A stretch of 64,000 nt of DNA from Streptomyces sp. NBC_01264 (GCF_026340675.1 NZ_JAPEOX010000001.1:4340001-4404000), one strand, 5' to 3'. Counted from the first letter of the stretch, positions 1 through 9,414 are shown. The notes: generated by a model not told the origin, from the letters alone. Translations and numbers: made by a program.

Positions 1-163
1 CGGTACACCGTCACTCCCCGGCGGCAGAAGACCTGAATGGAATATGCCACTCGGTCGGGTGAACGCCCCCTTCGCACAACGGGCGCTGCGGGTAGCGTCG
101 ATCACGTCAGCCGGAGCAATGGCCGACATGACACCGGAACCACTCGCTGAACCGGAGAGAAAC

Positions 164-373
164 ATGGCTATTCGTCAAGGTGCAACGGAAAACTGGACCA
201 AGTCCTCGTACTCCGCCAACGGTGCCTGCGTCGAAGTCAAGTCCCCCGTCATGGAGGCCATCGCGGTCCGTGACTCGAAGGTGCAGGACGGCCCGTCCCT
301 CACCTTCGCCCCCGGCTCCTGGACCTCGTTCGTCGCCGACGTGACCGAGGGCCGCCTGGGACGCCTCGTCTGA
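164..373 (+). CDS. DUF397 domain protein
   Basis: Small cytoplasmic protein of 69 residues. The DUF397 hallmarks are visible: WTKSSYSANGACVEV near the N-terminus, AVRDSK in the middle and SWTSFVADV at the end. The ATG at 164 is chosen because GGAGAGA lies just upstream; an in-frame start at 44 would add 40 residues unlike the family. DUF397 genes usually follow an XRE-DUF5753 regulator, as a second copy does at 15418. Any such partner here would lie before the window. Family role: small partner in putative regulator or toxin-antitoxin-like modules; the biochemical function is not established. Confidence 0.88.
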   Translation: MAIRQGATENWTKSSYSANGACVEVKSPVMEAIAVRDSKVQDGPSLTFAPGSWTSFVADVTEGRLGRLV

Positions 374-536
374 ACGTCGAAGCGACCCTCCCGGCCCGTC
401 GTCACACGATCAGCGCCACCGGCTTCACCGCAAGACCAGCACCACCTGCACCACTGACTGGAGCCCTCTCGCCCGGCCCGCCGTCGCCTGCCGAGGGGGC
501 TCGGCCATGTCCGAGCCCCCGGGCCCAGCTCCCTCG

Positions 537-1382
537 CTACCTCAGCTGGTCGACGTACCGGTCCGTCCCCGGCACCGTCGGGACGAACGGGGCCACCAGC
601 TCCACCCGCCCCAGCCCCGACTCCGCGACCTCCGCGTCCAGCCCCTGGAACCGGTCCCAGCACTCGCGCGGGTCGGCCTCCAGGAACCACAGCAGGGTCA
701 GCCGGGTGTCGACCCCCTCCACCTGCTTGACGTACGTCATCCGGTCGCCGGGCAGCGGCGTCGGCCGGAAGACCGTCACCATCGCGGCCGGTGAGCCGGC
801 CAGCCGCTTCGGCAGGGCCCGCGAGCGCAGCCACTCCAGCAGTTCGGCCCGCTGCTCCGAGCCCTCCGCGTCGATGACCTGGACCACGAGCCCGCCGTAC
901 GGGTGGTCGAGGGCGTGGAAGTCGCGGGGCCCGGCGGCGCCGTCCCGGTAGACGGTGGCCTCGTGGTCCTGGAACGCGGTGAAGACGTGGGTGCGGTCCT
1001 GGTAGACCCGGCCGTCGCGGTTGAGGCGCTTGTTGATGCCGACGGTCCACTTCATGTGCTCGTCGTAGCGGCCCTCGGTGACCCAGTACGTGGAGATGTA
1101 GCACCCGGCGGTCACGGGCTGGGCCACGGCCGACTTCTCCGGGTAGCGCAGCTCCTGGAGGTCGCGGGTGGCGACCCAGCGGCGGCCGGCGAACATCCAG
1201 GGCATGGCCATGGCACCGGCGTAGTAGTGGTCGTCCTCGTACCAGCGGTTGTACGCGAACTCGTGGCCCGGGTGCGGCTCGACCATGGTGATCAGCGCGT
1301 GGCCGGGGTGGACTCCGTAGGGGCCGACCGAGGCGAGCTCGGCATAGTCGTCGGCCCGGGTGTTCCGCTCGTCTGCTGTCAT
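537..1382 (-). CDS. EthD-like dimeric alpha/beta-barrel protein
   Basis: Protein of 281 residues with no signal peptide or membrane segment. Residues about 30-60 contain EFAYNRWYEDDHYYAG, which resembles the NRWY(D/E)xxH signature of EthD/dimeric alpha-beta barrel proteins. The length would fit two such barrels in tandem. Such proteins often accompany catabolic oxygenases or lyases, but I cannot name a reaction. A copy of the CTGACG-N3-CGTCAG palindrome (one mismatch) lies 15 bp before the ATG. That links it to the LLM oxidoreductase, SDR and amidohydrolase genes elsewhere in the window. Gene call secure; family moderate; function unknown. Confidence 0.82.
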   Translation of the reverse strand: MTADERNTRADDYAELASVGPYGVHPGHALITMVEPHPGHEFAYNRWYEDDHYYAGAMAMPWMFAGRRWVATRDLQELRYPEKSAVAQPVTAGCYISTYWVTEGRYDEHMKWTVGINKRLNRDGRVYQDRTHVFTAFQDHEATVYRDGAAGPRDFHALDHPYGGLVVQVIDAEGSEQRAELLEWLRSRALPKRLAGSPAAMVTVFRPTPLPGDRMTYVKQVEGVDTRLTLLWFLEADPRECWDRFQGLDAEVAESGLGRVELVAPFVPTVPGTDRYVDQLR

Positions 1383-1396
1383 GAGAGACGGTCTAG

Positions 1397-1411
1397 CTGA
1401 TGCGGCGTCAG
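1397..1411. promoter_or_regulatory. Palindromic operator, regulon motif copy 1
   Basis: CTGATGCGGCGTCAG, one mismatch from the perfect form CTGACG-N3-CGTCAG seen four times elsewhere. It lies 15 bp upstream of the EthD-like gene and between two divergent genes. A TetR-type repressor is the inferred ligand; no candidate regulator is in the window. Confidence 0.6.
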
Positions 1412-1510
1412 ATGGGGAGCCCTTGGGGGGCGTTCAGCATCCGATACATAGGTGCCGTCTACACCTTCCCGCGGCTACGATGCGCGCACCCGCCCCCCGA
1501 AGGAGCCCCC

Positions 1511-2758
1511 GTGCCCGCCTCCGCGCCCGCCTCCGCACGCTCCCGCACCACGCCGGTCGCCGCCCCGGCCGCGCCGTCCGCCCCGGCCACCCCTCCCCCG
1601 CCCTTCGCCGCGCGGATCCGTACGACCGCGCCCTCCGCCGTGCGCGAGATCCTCGCCGTCACCGCCCAGCCCGGCATGACCTCCTTCGCCGGCGGCCTGC
1701 CCGCCCCCGAGCTCTTCGACGCCGAGGGCCTGCGGGCGGCGTACGACTCCGCCTTCGCGCGGTCCGCCCGCCGCGCCCTCCAGTACTCGACCACCGAGGG
1801 CGCCCCCGAGCTGCGCGCGGCGGTGGCGGCCCGGCTCTGCGCGCAGGGGCTGGCGACCACCCCGGACGACCTGCTGATCACCACCGGATCGCAGCAGGGG
1901 CTCGGCCTGATCACGACCGCGCTGATCGAGCCGGGCGACGTGGTGCTCGTCGAGAACCCCACCTACCTGGCGGCGCTCCAGGGGTTCGAGCTCGCCGGCG
2001 CCCGGGTGGTCCCCGCGCCGTGCGACGACCAGGGCATCCTTCCCGACGCGCTGGCCGGGCTCGTCGCCCGCGAACGCCCCAAGCTGCTCTACACGATCCC
2101 CACCTTCCAGAACCCGACCGGCCGCACCCTCCCCGCCGACCGCCGCGCCGAGATCGCGGCGGTCGCGGCCCGGCTCGGCCTGTGGCTCCTGGAGGACGAC
2201 CCGTACGGGGAACTGCGCTACGAGGGCCGCGAACTGCCCCGGCTCGCCTCCTACCCCGGGGCCGAGGACCGTACGGCGCTCCTCGGCAGCTTCTCGAAGG
2301 TCATGGCCCCCGGGCTCCGGCTCGGCTGGCTGCGCGCCCCGGCCGCGCTGCTGCGCGGAGCGGTGCTCGCGAAGCAGGCGGCGGACCTGCACACCTCGAC
2401 GGTCGACCAGCTGGCGGCGGCGGAGTACCTGCGGACGGCGGACCTCGACGCGCACGTCGGCCGGGTCCGCGACGCGTACCGGGTCCGGCGCGACGCCCTC
2501 CTGTCGGGCCTGGCCGCCGCGCTGCCGCCGGGCTCCACGTGGAACCGCCCGGAGGGCGGCATGTTCGTCTGGGCCCGCCTGCCCGAGGGCCACGACGCGA
2601 CGGACCTGTTCCGCTCGGCCACCTCCCGGGGCGTCGCCTTCGTCCCCGGAGCCCCCTTCTTCGCCCGCGCCCCGGACCCCCGCACCCTGCGGCTGTCGTT
2701 CACGACGCACACGCCGGAGGAGATCGAGGAGGGCCTGCGCAGGCTGGCGGGAGCCTGA
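1511..2758 (+). CDS. PLP-dependent aminotransferase, class I/II
   Basis: Cytosolic fold-type I aminotransferase of 415 residues, most like the 2-aminoadipate/aromatic (MocR C-domain-like) group but without a GntR DNA-binding domain. Visible landmarks: FAGGLPAPELF near residue 60, ENPTYLAAL, TIPTFQNPTGRTL (substrate/PLP contact), EDDPYGELRYEG, and the Schiff-base lysine in SFSKVMAPGLRLGW (about K263). The GTG at 1511 follows AAGGAG by a normal spacing and replaces an in-frame ATG at 1400, which would lie inside the operator region. The Ala/Pro-rich first 40 residues are probably disordered. Substrate not inferable. Confidence 0.9.
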   Translation: MPASAPASARSRTTPVAAPAAPSAPATPPPPFAARIRTTAPSAVREILAVTAQPGMTSFAGGLPAPELFDAEGLRAAYDSAFARSARRALQYSTTEGAPELRAAVAARLCAQGLATTPDDLLITTGSQQGLGLITTALIEPGDVVLVENPTYLAALQGFELAGARVVPAPCDDQGILPDALAGLVARERPKLLYTIPTFQNPTGRTLPADRRAEIAAVAARLGLWLLEDDPYGELRYEGRELPRLASYPGAEDRTALLGSFSKVMAPGLRLGWLRAPAALLRGAVLAKQAADLHTSTVDQLAAAEYLRTADLDAHVGRVRDAYRVRRDALLSGLAAALPPGSTWNRPEGGMFVWARLPEGHDATDLFRSATSRGVAFVPGAPFFARAPDPRTLRLSFTTHTPEEIEEGLRRLAGA

Positions 2759-2778
2759 GCCTCACCGGGCGGCCGCGG

Positions 2779-3399
2779 TCACCGGGTCGGCAGCCAGGCG
2801 TCGAGGGCGGCTGCCAGCTCGGCGTGCCCGGTGAAGACGTGTCCGCTCATGCCGAGGGCCCGCGCCGCCCGCACGTTCTCCTCGCGGTCGTCGACGAAGA
2901 GGAAGTCGGCGGGGTCGGCCTTCAGGGCGATCACGCAGTGGCGGAACGCCGCCGGGTCCGGCTTGGCCGCGTGGATCTTCCCGGAGAAGGCGACGTGGTC
3001 GAGGTCGTGCAGCCAGGGCTGGGCGGCGAGGAAGGCGTCCGCGTGATCGGCGGGGATGTTGGACAGCAGGGCGACCTCGGCGACCTCCCGCAGGGACTGC
3101 GCGTAGGCGACCATGCGCTCATCGACGCGTGACCAGCTGTCGATGTCGGCGAGCCGCAGCTGCTCGACGGTGTCGGGGTGGGCGGGGAGTGACAGCTGGT
3201 GCAGGACTGCCGTCCAGTACTCGGCTGCGGAGAACTGCCCCGCGTCGTAGGGCAGGCGGCAGGCCCAGTAGGCGGCGTCGAAGGCGTCCGCCGGAGCGCC
3301 ACCGCTCAGCAGGGCCATCGCGTCCATGGCGCCGGGGCGCTGGTGGCGTGCGATGACGCCGAAGAGGTCGAACAGCACGATGGGTCGGTCCGTGGACAC
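2779..3399 (-). CDS. HAD-superfamily hydrolase, subfamily IA
   Basis: Phosphatase-type HAD protein of 206 residues. Motif I is FDLFGV (nucleophile Asp near residue 11, with Leu in place of the more usual second-position residue), motif II is LLSN, motif III includes KPDP, and motif IV is FVDDREENV. The small alpha-helical cap between motifs I and II fits subfamily IA, so a small phosphorylated metabolite is the likely substrate. Starts at GTG behind AAGGA. Converges with the aminotransferase, leaving 20 bp between stop codons. Function beyond phosphatase or haloacid dehalogenase-like is not inferable. Confidence 0.9.
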   Translation of the reverse strand: MSTDRPIVLFDLFGVIARHQRPGAMDAMALLSGGAPADAFDAAYWACRLPYDAGQFSAAEYWTAVLHQLSLPAHPDTVEQLRLADIDSWSRVDERMVAYAQSLREVAEVALLSNIPADHADAFLAAQPWLHDLDHVAFSGKIHAAKPDPAAFRHCVIALKADPADFLFVDDREENVRAARALGMSGHVFTGHAELAAALDAWLPTR

Positions 3400-3471
3400 G
3401 GCGGGGGTTCCTTCCGCGCGGGGGTGGGGGGCAAGGCGCCTCGTGCCAGAGGCGGGTGGGGGCGGTCTGCG

Positions 3472-3654
3472 TCAGGCCCGAGCGGAGCAGCCGTACGGGC
3501 ACGGGCACCGGCCCTCACCGGAGCCGGTACCGGGCTCGCCCTGGAGCAGATCATGCGGGGCCAGGGCCAGGCTCGAGGCGAAGAACGCCGAGGCCATGAC
3601 GCGGGAGGTGGTGCGCAGGCGTCGCAGCAGCGGTGTGCGGGGGGACGTACTCAT
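3472..3654 (-). CDS. Small ORF coupled to MFS gene (CPCPYGC tail)
   Basis: Predicted 60-residue protein whose ATG overlaps the TGA of the upstream MFS gene by four bases (ATGA), a common sign of translational coupling. It starts MSTSPRTPLLRRLRTTSR, has a short hydrophobic stretch (VMASAFFASSLALA) and ends GRCPCPYGCSARA with three cysteines. I do not recognise a family. It could be a metal-binding or membrane-associated accessory of the exporter, a small peptide precursor, or a chance frame. The coupling and the amphipathic-then-Cys layout make it worth recording. Confidence 0.45.
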   Translation of the reverse strand: MSTSPRTPLLRRLRTTSRVMASAFFASSLALAPHDLLQGEPGTGSGEGRCPCPYGCSARA

Positions 3655-4940
3655 GTCGGAGCTCCTGGAGCGGTGTGGGCGGCAGGGGTGTGGGCCGAGG
3701 GGGTGTGCGGGGAGGGGTTCGGGCGCGGGCGGCCGCCGTCGGATCCGGTGCGCAGGACCCCGGCGGCCACGGCGGTGGTTCCGCAGAGCAGGGTCAGCAG
3801 GAGGAAGGCGTGGTTCAGGGCGACGAGGTGGGACAGCCAGCCGATGACGGCGGGGCCGGCGAGCATGCCGACGTAGCCGAGCCCCGCGACCCGGGAGACG
3901 TTGGCGCCGGCGGCGGCCGGGTCGGCGTGCCCGGCGGCGCTGAACAGCTGCGGGACACAGCCCGACAGGCCCAGGCCGAACAGGGCCCAGCCGGTGAACG
4001 CGGCCCACATCCACGGGCCGAGGGCCACGAGCGTGATGCCGACGGCGGCCGTGGCGGCGCCGTGGCGCAGGATCGCCACGGAGCCGAACCGGGAGACGAA
4101 GCGGTCGGCGAGGAGCCGGCCGGCTGTCATCGCCGCGGCGAAGGTGCCGTAGGCGAAGGCGGCCGTGGCGGCGGAAGCGCCGAGTACGTCCTTCAGGTGC
4201 AGGGCGCTCCAGTCGTTGGCGGCGCCCTCGCAGAGCATGACCATCAGCGCGAGGACGGCGAGGAGCCGGATGCGCCGCGCGGTGCCCCGGTGCGCGGCGT
4301 CCGGTGACGCCCCGGCCTCCGCCGCCGGGCCGCCGTCGGTAGCAGCGGGGGCCCCGGTGGCGGCGGGGCCCTCGGGAGCAGGGGCGGTCGGCAGCAGGGC
4401 GCGTGCCGAGGCCAGGGCGATCACGATGCCCACGGCTCCCGTGGCGGCCAGCGCCGCGGCCGGGTTCAGGCCGGCGCTCGCGGCGCCCGCCGCGACGAGC
4501 GCGGCCAGGACTCCGCCGACGGAGAAGGTGGCGTGGAAGCCCGACATGACGGGCCGGCCGTACGCCTTCTCCACGTGCACGGCGTGGGCGTTCATGCCCA
4601 CGTCCAGACAGCCGTTGCAGAAGCCGAAGACCAGCAGGGCGCCTGCCAGCGTCCACGGATCGCGGGCCAGACCGGGCAGCACCAGGGTCGCGGCGCACAG
4701 CACGCCGGCGGCGGGGATCACGAGGCGCGCGCCGAGTCGGTCGGTGAGGCGACCGGCCACGCGCATCCCGAGGAAGGCGCCGAGCCCGAGCAGTACCAGC
4801 AGGCCGCCCAGGGCCGCGTGGCTGATGCCCACGCGCTCCTCAATGGCGGGGATGTGCACCACCCATGCGCCCATCAGGGTGCCGCACAGGACGAAGTAGA
4901 CGTAGGTCGCCACTCGGGCGGTTCGAAGCGAACGTTCCAT
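3651..4940 (-). CDS. MFS transporter
   Basis: Integral membrane carrier of 429 residues with about twelve hydrophobic segments. MFS signatures: GMRVAGRLTDRLGARLV after TM2 (motif A-like) and GRLLADRFVSRFG in the second half, with a central loop rich in Ala/Pro/Gly (about 200-230). An ATG at 4961 also exists but sits inside a perfect inverted repeat that looks like an operator. The ATG at 4940, behind GGTGGG, is therefore preferred. Divergent from the DeoR regulator and probably controlled by it. The substrate may be a sugar, sugar phosphate or nucleoside, judging from the regulator family. Confidence 0.88.
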   Translation of the reverse strand: MERSLRTARVATYVYFVLCGTLMGAWVVHIPAIEERVGISHAALGGLLVLLGLGAFLGMRVAGRLTDRLGARLVIPAAGVLCAATLVLPGLARDPWTLAGALLVFGFCNGCLDVGMNAHAVHVEKAYGRPVMSGFHATFSVGGVLAALVAAGAASAGLNPAAALAATGAVGIVIALASARALLPTAPAPEGPAATGAPAATDGGPAAEAGASPDAAHRGTARRIRLLAVLALMVMLCEGAANDWSALHLKDVLGASAATAAFAYGTFAAAMTAGRLLADRFVSRFGSVAILRHGAATAAVGITLVALGPWMWAAFTGWALFGLGLSGCVPQLFSAAGHADPAAAGANVSRVAGLGYVGMLAGPAVIGWLSHLVALNHAFLLLTLLCGTTAVAAGVLRTGSDGGRPRPNPSPHTPSAHTPAAHTAPGAPT

Positions 4941-5006
4941 GCGACCCACCATAACGAACATGATTGATGTTCGTAAACCGCACTATCGAACATTTTGAAT
5001 GTTTGA
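4921..5006. promoter_or_regulatory. Operator array for DeoR-family regulator
   Basis: The divergent MFS/DeoR gap carries repeated GAACA/TGTTC half-sites. Positions 4954-4974 form a perfect inverted repeat with arms ACGAACAT and ATGTTCGT around a 5-nt centre. Positions 4986-5006 form a second dyad (TCGAACATT and AATGTTTGA, one mismatch). Further GTTCGAA-like half-sites lie at 4921-4937. The region is AT-rich against its surroundings. Arrays of such half-sites in a divergent gap are typical of DeoR/GlpR autoregulation. Confidence 0.7.
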
Positions 5007-5030
5007 AGCTCGATGGTGTTCAATCGCGGC

Positions 5031-5792
5031 ATGAGCAACGCAGACCGCCACGGGCTGATCGCGAAGGCCGTCAGGGACTCGGGCAGCGCCACGGTCCAGG
5101 AGCTCGCGGAGCTGACCGGGGCCTCCGAGATGACCATCCGGCGCGACCTCGACGCCCTGGCCGCCCAGGGCGCCCTCGAACGCGTCCGCGGCGGGGCGCG
5201 CACCCTGCTGCTCCGGGGCGAGGAGCCGCCCTTCGCGCTGCGCGCGCACGAGGCGGTCGAGGCCAAGCGCCGGATCGCGGCCGAGGTCTCCGCGCTCATC
5301 GCCGACGGCGAGAGCGTGCTGCTGGACAGCGGCACCACCTGCCTGGAGGTCGCCCGGCTCCTGCGCGAGCGGCCCGTCACCGTGATGCCGCTGTCCTTGC
5401 AGGCCATCCACCTGCTCAGCGAGACGCCCGGCCGGGCCACCCTGGTGGTGCCCGGCGGACAGCCCCGCGCCGCGGAGCAGGCCCTCACCGGCCCCCTCAC
5501 CCTGGCCTCACTGGCGGCCCTGCGCTTCGACACCGCCGTCATCGGCTGCTGCGGGCTGAGCGCGGCCGACGGGCTGACCGCCTTCGACCTCGACGACGCC
5601 GCGGTGAAGAAGGCGGGCATCGCCGTGGCCCGCCGCACCATCGTCGCCGCGGACGGCGGCAAGCTCGGCCGCACCGCCTACGCCCACGTGGGCCCCTCCA
5701 CGCTCCTGCACACCCTCGTCACCGACACGACCGCACCCGCCGCCGAGGTGGCCGCGCTGGAAGACGCCGGAACCGTCGTCAGAACCGCCTGA
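5031..5792 (+). CDS. DeoR/GlpR-family transcriptional regulator
   Basis: DNA-binding regulator of 253 residues. The N-terminal DeoR helix-turn-helix is clear (VQELAELTGASEMTIRRDLD, about residues 22-41, followed by LERVRGGA). The remaining part is the DeoRC sensor domain, with LLDSGTTCLEVARLL and IVAADGGKLGR, which in this family bind a phosphorylated sugar effector. An in-frame ATG 18 bp upstream (5013) is possible; neither start has a strong ribosome binding site. Divergent from the MFS gene across the GAACA/TGTTC array, so it is probably its regulator and autoregulated. Confidence 0.9.
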   Translation: MSNADRHGLIAKAVRDSGSATVQELAELTGASEMTIRRDLDALAAQGALERVRGGARTLLLRGEEPPFALRAHEAVEAKRRIAAEVSALIADGESVLLDSGTTCLEVARLLRERPVTVMPLSLQAIHLLSETPGRATLVVPGGQPRAAEQALTGPLTLASLAALRFDTAVIGCCGLSAADGLTAFDLDDAAVKKAGIAVARRTIVAADGGKLGRTAYAHVGPSTLLHTLVTDTTAPAAEVAALEDAGTVVRTA

Positions 5793-5862
5793 CCGGGCCT
5801 TCGGCAACGCCGCGGCGACGGCGCCGCCCATCCCCTTCCCTCCCCGCGCCCCGCCCCGTAGC

Positions 5863-5877
5863 CTGACGCCCCGTCAG
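5863..5877. promoter_or_regulatory. Palindromic operator, regulon motif copy 2 (perfect)
   Basis: CTGACGCCCCGTCAG, a perfect 6-bp inverted repeat around three bases, 28 bp before the SDR start codon. Same motif as at 31288, 33217 and 49915. Confidence 0.7.
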
Positions 5878-5905
5878 ATCCATTGGGTCGTCAGGAGGCC
5901 GCACC

Positions 5906-6697
5906 ATGTCGCCGCTACTGCTGCAGGGCAAGACCGTCATCGTCTCCGGCGTGGGCGCCGGTCTGGGCCATAAGGTCGCCGCCACCGTCGTCCGCGACGG
6001 CGGCAACGCCGTGCTCGGGGCCCGGACCGAGGCCAACCTCGCCAAGTCCGCCGCCGAGATCGACCCCGACGGCACGCACACCGCGTACCTGCCGACCGAC
6101 ATCTCCGACGAGCGCCAGTGCGAGGCCCTCGCCGCCCTCGCCCAGGAGCGGTTCGGCGGGGTCGACGCCGTCGTCCACGTCGCCGCCTGGGACTCGTACT
6201 TCGGCGGCCTCCAGGACGCCGACTTCGGCACCTGGCAGCAGATCCTCGACGTGAACCTGCTCGGCACCCTGCGCATGACCCGCGCCTGCCTTCCCGCGCT
6301 GAAGGCCGCCGGCGGCTCCGTCGTCATCATCGGCACCCAGTCCGCCATCGCCTCCCCCAACGAGGTGCAGCAGGCCGCCTACGCCGCCTCCAAGGGCGCG
6401 CTGACCTCCGCCATGTACTCCATGGCCCGCGAGCTCGGCCCGCACCGCATCCGCGTGAACACCGTGCTCCCCGGCTGGATGTGGGGTCCCCCGGTCCAGG
6501 CCTTCGTCACCTTCACCGCGCACACCGAAGGCGTGCCCGAGGCCGAGGTCCACGCACGGCTCACCGACCGGATGGCGCTGCCCGATCTGGCCACCGACGG
6601 GGACGTCGCGGACGCCGCGGCCTTCCTCGCATCGGACCGCGCACGGGCGATAACCGGCCAGTCATTGCTGGTCAACGCCGGGGAGCTGATGCGATGA
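5906..6697 (+). CDS. SDR-family oxidoreductase
   Basis: Short-chain dehydrogenase/reductase of 263 residues. The cofactor loop is SGVGAGLGH (GxxxGxG), the conserved NAG region reads HVAAW, the active-site tyrosine and lysine are in YAASKG, and the C-terminus has the usual [12 protein letters not shown]. The Asn of the classical NNAG motif is replaced (VHVAAWDS), a variation seen in some SDRs. GGAGG precedes the ATG. The gene is the first after a perfect regulon palindrome, and fbiC follows only 40 bp downstream on the same strand, so the two may form one transcript. Substrate unknown; an alcohol or ketone in the same pathway as the LLM oxidoreductases is the inference. Confidence 0.9.
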   Translation: MSPLLLQGKTVIVSGVGAGLGHKVAATVVRDGGNAVLGARTEANLAKSAAEIDPDGTHTAYLPTDISDERQCEALAALAQERFGGVDAVVHVAAWDSYFGGLQDADFGTWQQILDVNLLGTLRMTRACLPALKAAGGSVVIIGTQSAIASPNEVQQAAYAASKGALTSAMYSMARELGPHRIRVNTVLPGWMWGPPVQAFVTFTAHTEGVPEAEVHARLTDRMALPDLATDGDVADAAAFLASDRARAITGQSLLVNAGELMR

Positions 6698-6737
6698 GCC
6701 CCTCCGTGCCCGTGCGAGCGGATCGTATGCTCGGGCC

Positions 6738-9335
6738 ATGACCACTCCGAGTGACGCTCCGACCGAGAACTCGATGCGCCGCGCGCTCCGCCGCGCCCGC
6801 GACGGCGTCGCGCTCGACGCGACCGAGGCGGCCGTACTCCTCCAGGCGCGCGGCGAGGCCCTGAAGGACCTCGCCGCCTCCGCCGCACGGGTGAGGGACT
6901 CCGGGCTCGAGGCCGCGGGCCGGCCCGGCGTCATCACGTACTCGCGCAAGGTCTTCATCCCCCTGACCCGGCTGTGCCGGGACAAGTGTCACTACTGCAC
7001 CTTCGTCACGGTCCCCGGCAAACTGCGCCGCGAGGGCCACGGGATGTACCTGTCCCCCGACGAGGTCCTCGACATAGCCCGCAAGGGCGCCGCCATGGGC
7101 TGCAAGGAAGCCCTGTTCACGCTCGGCGACCGGCCCGAGGACCGCTGGCCCGAAGCCCGCGAGTGGCTCGACGCGCACGGCTACGACGACACCCTCGCCT
7201 ACGTGCGCGCCATGGCCATCCGCGTCCTGGAGGAGACCGGTCTCCTCCCCCACCTCAACCCCGGCGTGCTGTCCTGGTCGGACCTCCAGCGCCTCAAGCC
7301 CGTCGCCCCGTCCATGGGGATGATGCTGGAGACCACCGCCACCCGCCTGTGGTCCGAGCCCGGCGGCCCGCACCACGGCTCCCCCGACAAGGACCCGGCC
7401 GTCCGGCTGCGCGTGCTCGAGGACGCGGGCCGCTCCAACGTCCCGTTCACCACCGGGGTGCTGATCGGCATCGGCGAGTCCTACGGGGAGCGCGCGGACG
7501 CGTTCTTCGAGCTGCGCCGGATCCAGCGCAGCTACCACGGCATCCAGGAAGTCATCGTCCAGAACTTCCGGGCCAAGCCCGACACGGCCATGCGCGGCAT
7601 GCCCGACGCGGAGCTGGAGGAGCTCGCGGCGGCCATCGCCGTGGCCCGCCACATCCTCGGCCCGAGCGCCCGCATCCAGGCCCCGCCGAACCTGGTGGAC
7701 TCCGAGTACGCGCTGCTCATCGGCGCCGGCATCGACGACTGGGGCGGGGTCTCCCCGCTCACCCCCGACCACGTGAACCCCGAGCGCCCCTGGCCGCACA
7801 TCGAGGAACTGGCCGCGCGCACCGCCGCCGCGGGCTTCGAGCTGCGCGAACGCCTCACGATCTACCCGGAGTTCCTCCAGCGCGGCGAGCCGTGGCTGGA
7901 CCCGCGCCTCCTGCCCCACGTGCGCGCGCTGGCCGACGCGGACAGCGGGCTCGCGGACGAGTCCGCGACCGTCGAGGGCCGGCCGTGGCAGGAACCGGAC
8001 GAGGGCTTCACCGCCTACGGCCGCACCGACCTGCACACCACCATCGACACGCAGGGCCGTACCGGCGACCGCCGCGACGACTTCGACGAGGTCTACGGCG
8101 ACTGGGAGGCCCTGCGCGAGGCCGCGGCCCCCGGGATGGTCCCCGACCCCGAGCGCATCGACAGCGACGTACGGGGGGCGCTCGCGCAGGCCGCCGACGA
8201 CCCGACGAAGCTCACCGACGAGCAGGCGCTCGCCCTGCTGCACGCGGACGGCCCGGCGCTGGACGCGCTGTGCCGGATCGCGGACGACCTGCGGAAATCG
8301 GTGGTCGGCGAGGACGTCACGTACATCGTGACCCGCAACATCAACTTCACCAACGTCTGTTACACCGGCTGCCGCTTCTGCGCCTTCGCGCAGCGCCGTA
8401 CGGACGCGGACGCGTACACCCTCTCGCTGGACCAGGTCGCCGACCGGGCCGCGCAGGCGTGGGACGTGGGCGCGGTCGAGGTGTGCATGCAGGGCGGCAT
8501 CCACCCGGACCTGCCCGGGACGGCCTACTTCGACATCGCGCGGGCGGTGAAGGAGCGCGCCCCCGGCATGCACGTGCACGCCTTCTCCCCGATGGAGGTC
8601 GTCAACGGGGCGACCCGCACGGGGATGTCGGTACGGGACTGGCTGACCGCGGCCAAGGAGGCCGGCCTCGACTCCATCCCCGGGACGGCCGCGGAGATCC
8701 TGGACGACGAGGTCCGCTGGGTCCTCACCAAGGGCAAGCTGCCGACGGCGGACTGGATCGACGTGGTCTCCACCGCGCACGAGCTCGGCATCCGCTCCTC
8801 CTCCACGATGATGTACGGCCACGTGGACCAGCCCCGCCACTGGCTGGGCCACTTCCGCACGCTGGCGCGCATGCAGCAGGAGGCGCGGGCCAAGGGGGTG
8901 GAGGGCTTCACGGAGTTCGTGACCCTGCCCTTCATCCACACCAACGCCCCCGTCTACCTGGCGGGCATCGCCCGCCCCGGCCCGACGGTGCGCGACAACC
9001 GCGCCGTGACGGCGATGGCCCGCATCCTGCTCCACCCGCACATCACCAACATCCAGACCAGCTGGGTGAAGCTGGGCTCGGAGGGCGCGGCCGAGATGCT
9101 CCGCTCGGGCGCCAACGACCTGGGCGGAACCCTGATGGAGGAGACCATCTCCCGGATGGCCGGATCCAGTTACGGCTCGTACAAGTCCGTCCAGGACCTG
9201 ATCGCCGTCGCCGAGGCGGCCGGCCGGCCCGCGAAGGCCCGTACGACCCTCTACGGCGAGGTCCCGGAGGAACGCCAGGCCGCGGCCCGCGCCTCGGACG
9301 GCCACCTGCCGGAGCTGCTGCCGGTCCTGGACTGA
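6738..9335 (+). CDS. fbiC: Bifunctional FO synthase (CofG/CofH fusion)
   Basis: Makes 7,8-didemethyl-8-hydroxy-5-deazariboflavin (FO), the chromophore of coenzyme F420, from tyrosine and the ribityl-aminouracil intermediate of flavin synthesis. The 865 residues contain two radical-SAM domains, each with a CxxxCxxC iron-sulfur motif: CRDKCHYC (C80, C84, C87) in the CofG half and CYTGCRFC (C541, C545, C548) in the CofH half. This fused form and length are normal for Actinobacteria. The gene sits 40 bp after the SDR and may share its operator. Three LLM-class, probably F420-using, oxidoreductases lie in the same window, so cofactor supply and use are close together. Confidence 0.97.
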   Translation: MTTPSDAPTENSMRRALRRARDGVALDATEAAVLLQARGEALKDLAASAARVRDSGLEAAGRPGVITYSRKVFIPLTRLCRDKCHYCTFVTVPGKLRREGHGMYLSPDEVLDIARKGAAMGCKEALFTLGDRPEDRWPEAREWLDAHGYDDTLAYVRAMAIRVLEETGLLPHLNPGVLSWSDLQRLKPVAPSMGMMLETTATRLWSEPGGPHHGSPDKDPAVRLRVLEDAGRSNVPFTTGVLIGIGESYGERADAFFELRRIQRSYHGIQEVIVQNFRAKPDTAMRGMPDAELEELAAAIAVARHILGPSARIQAPPNLVDSEYALLIGAGIDDWGGVSPLTPDHVNPERPWPHIEELAARTAAAGFELRERLTIYPEFLQRGEPWLDPRLLPHVRALADADSGLADESATVEGRPWQEPDEGFTAYGRTDLHTTIDTQGRTGDRRDDFDEVYGDWEALREAAAPGMVPDPERIDSDVRGALAQAADDPTKLTDEQALALLHADGPALDALCRIADDLRKSVVGEDVTYIVTRNINFTNVCYTGCRFCAFAQRRTDADAYTLSLDQVADRAAQAWDVGAVEVCMQGGIHPDLPGTAYFDIARAVKERAPGMHVHAFSPMEVVNGATRTGMSVRDWLTAAKEAGLDSIPGTAAEILDDEVRWVLTKGKLPTADWIDVVSTAHELGIRSSSTMMYGHVDQPRHWLGHFRTLARMQQEARAKGVEGFTEFVTLPFIHTNAPVYLAGIARPGPTVRDNRAVTAMARILLHPHITNIQTSWVKLGSEGAAEMLRSGANDLGGTLMEETISRMAGSSYGSYKSVQDLIAVAEAAGRPAKARTTLYGEVPEERQAAARASDGHLPELLPVLD

Positions 9336-9353
9336 CGCGCCGGCCCCGCGAAC

Positions 9354-9398
9354 GCGTGCGGGCCCTGCCAGGGGGACAGCCCGGCAGGGCCCGCACGC
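9354..9398. terminator. Bidirectional terminator after fbiC
   Basis: Perfect 16-bp stem (arms 9354-9369 and 9383-9398, core GCGGGCCCTGCC) with a 13-nt loop between two convergent genes. There is no T-run, as is common in high-GC actinobacteria. Confidence 0.8.
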
Positions 9399-9414
9399 CG
9401 AACCCCTTCGGGGT

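Noticed and set aside
6672..9305. Very long minus-strand open frame opposite fbiC (877 codons)
   Set aside because: It is the antisense shadow of fbiC in GC-rich DNA: low-complexity Gly/Val/Arg/Asp composition, no domains, and the plus strand has two perfect radical-SAM motifs.
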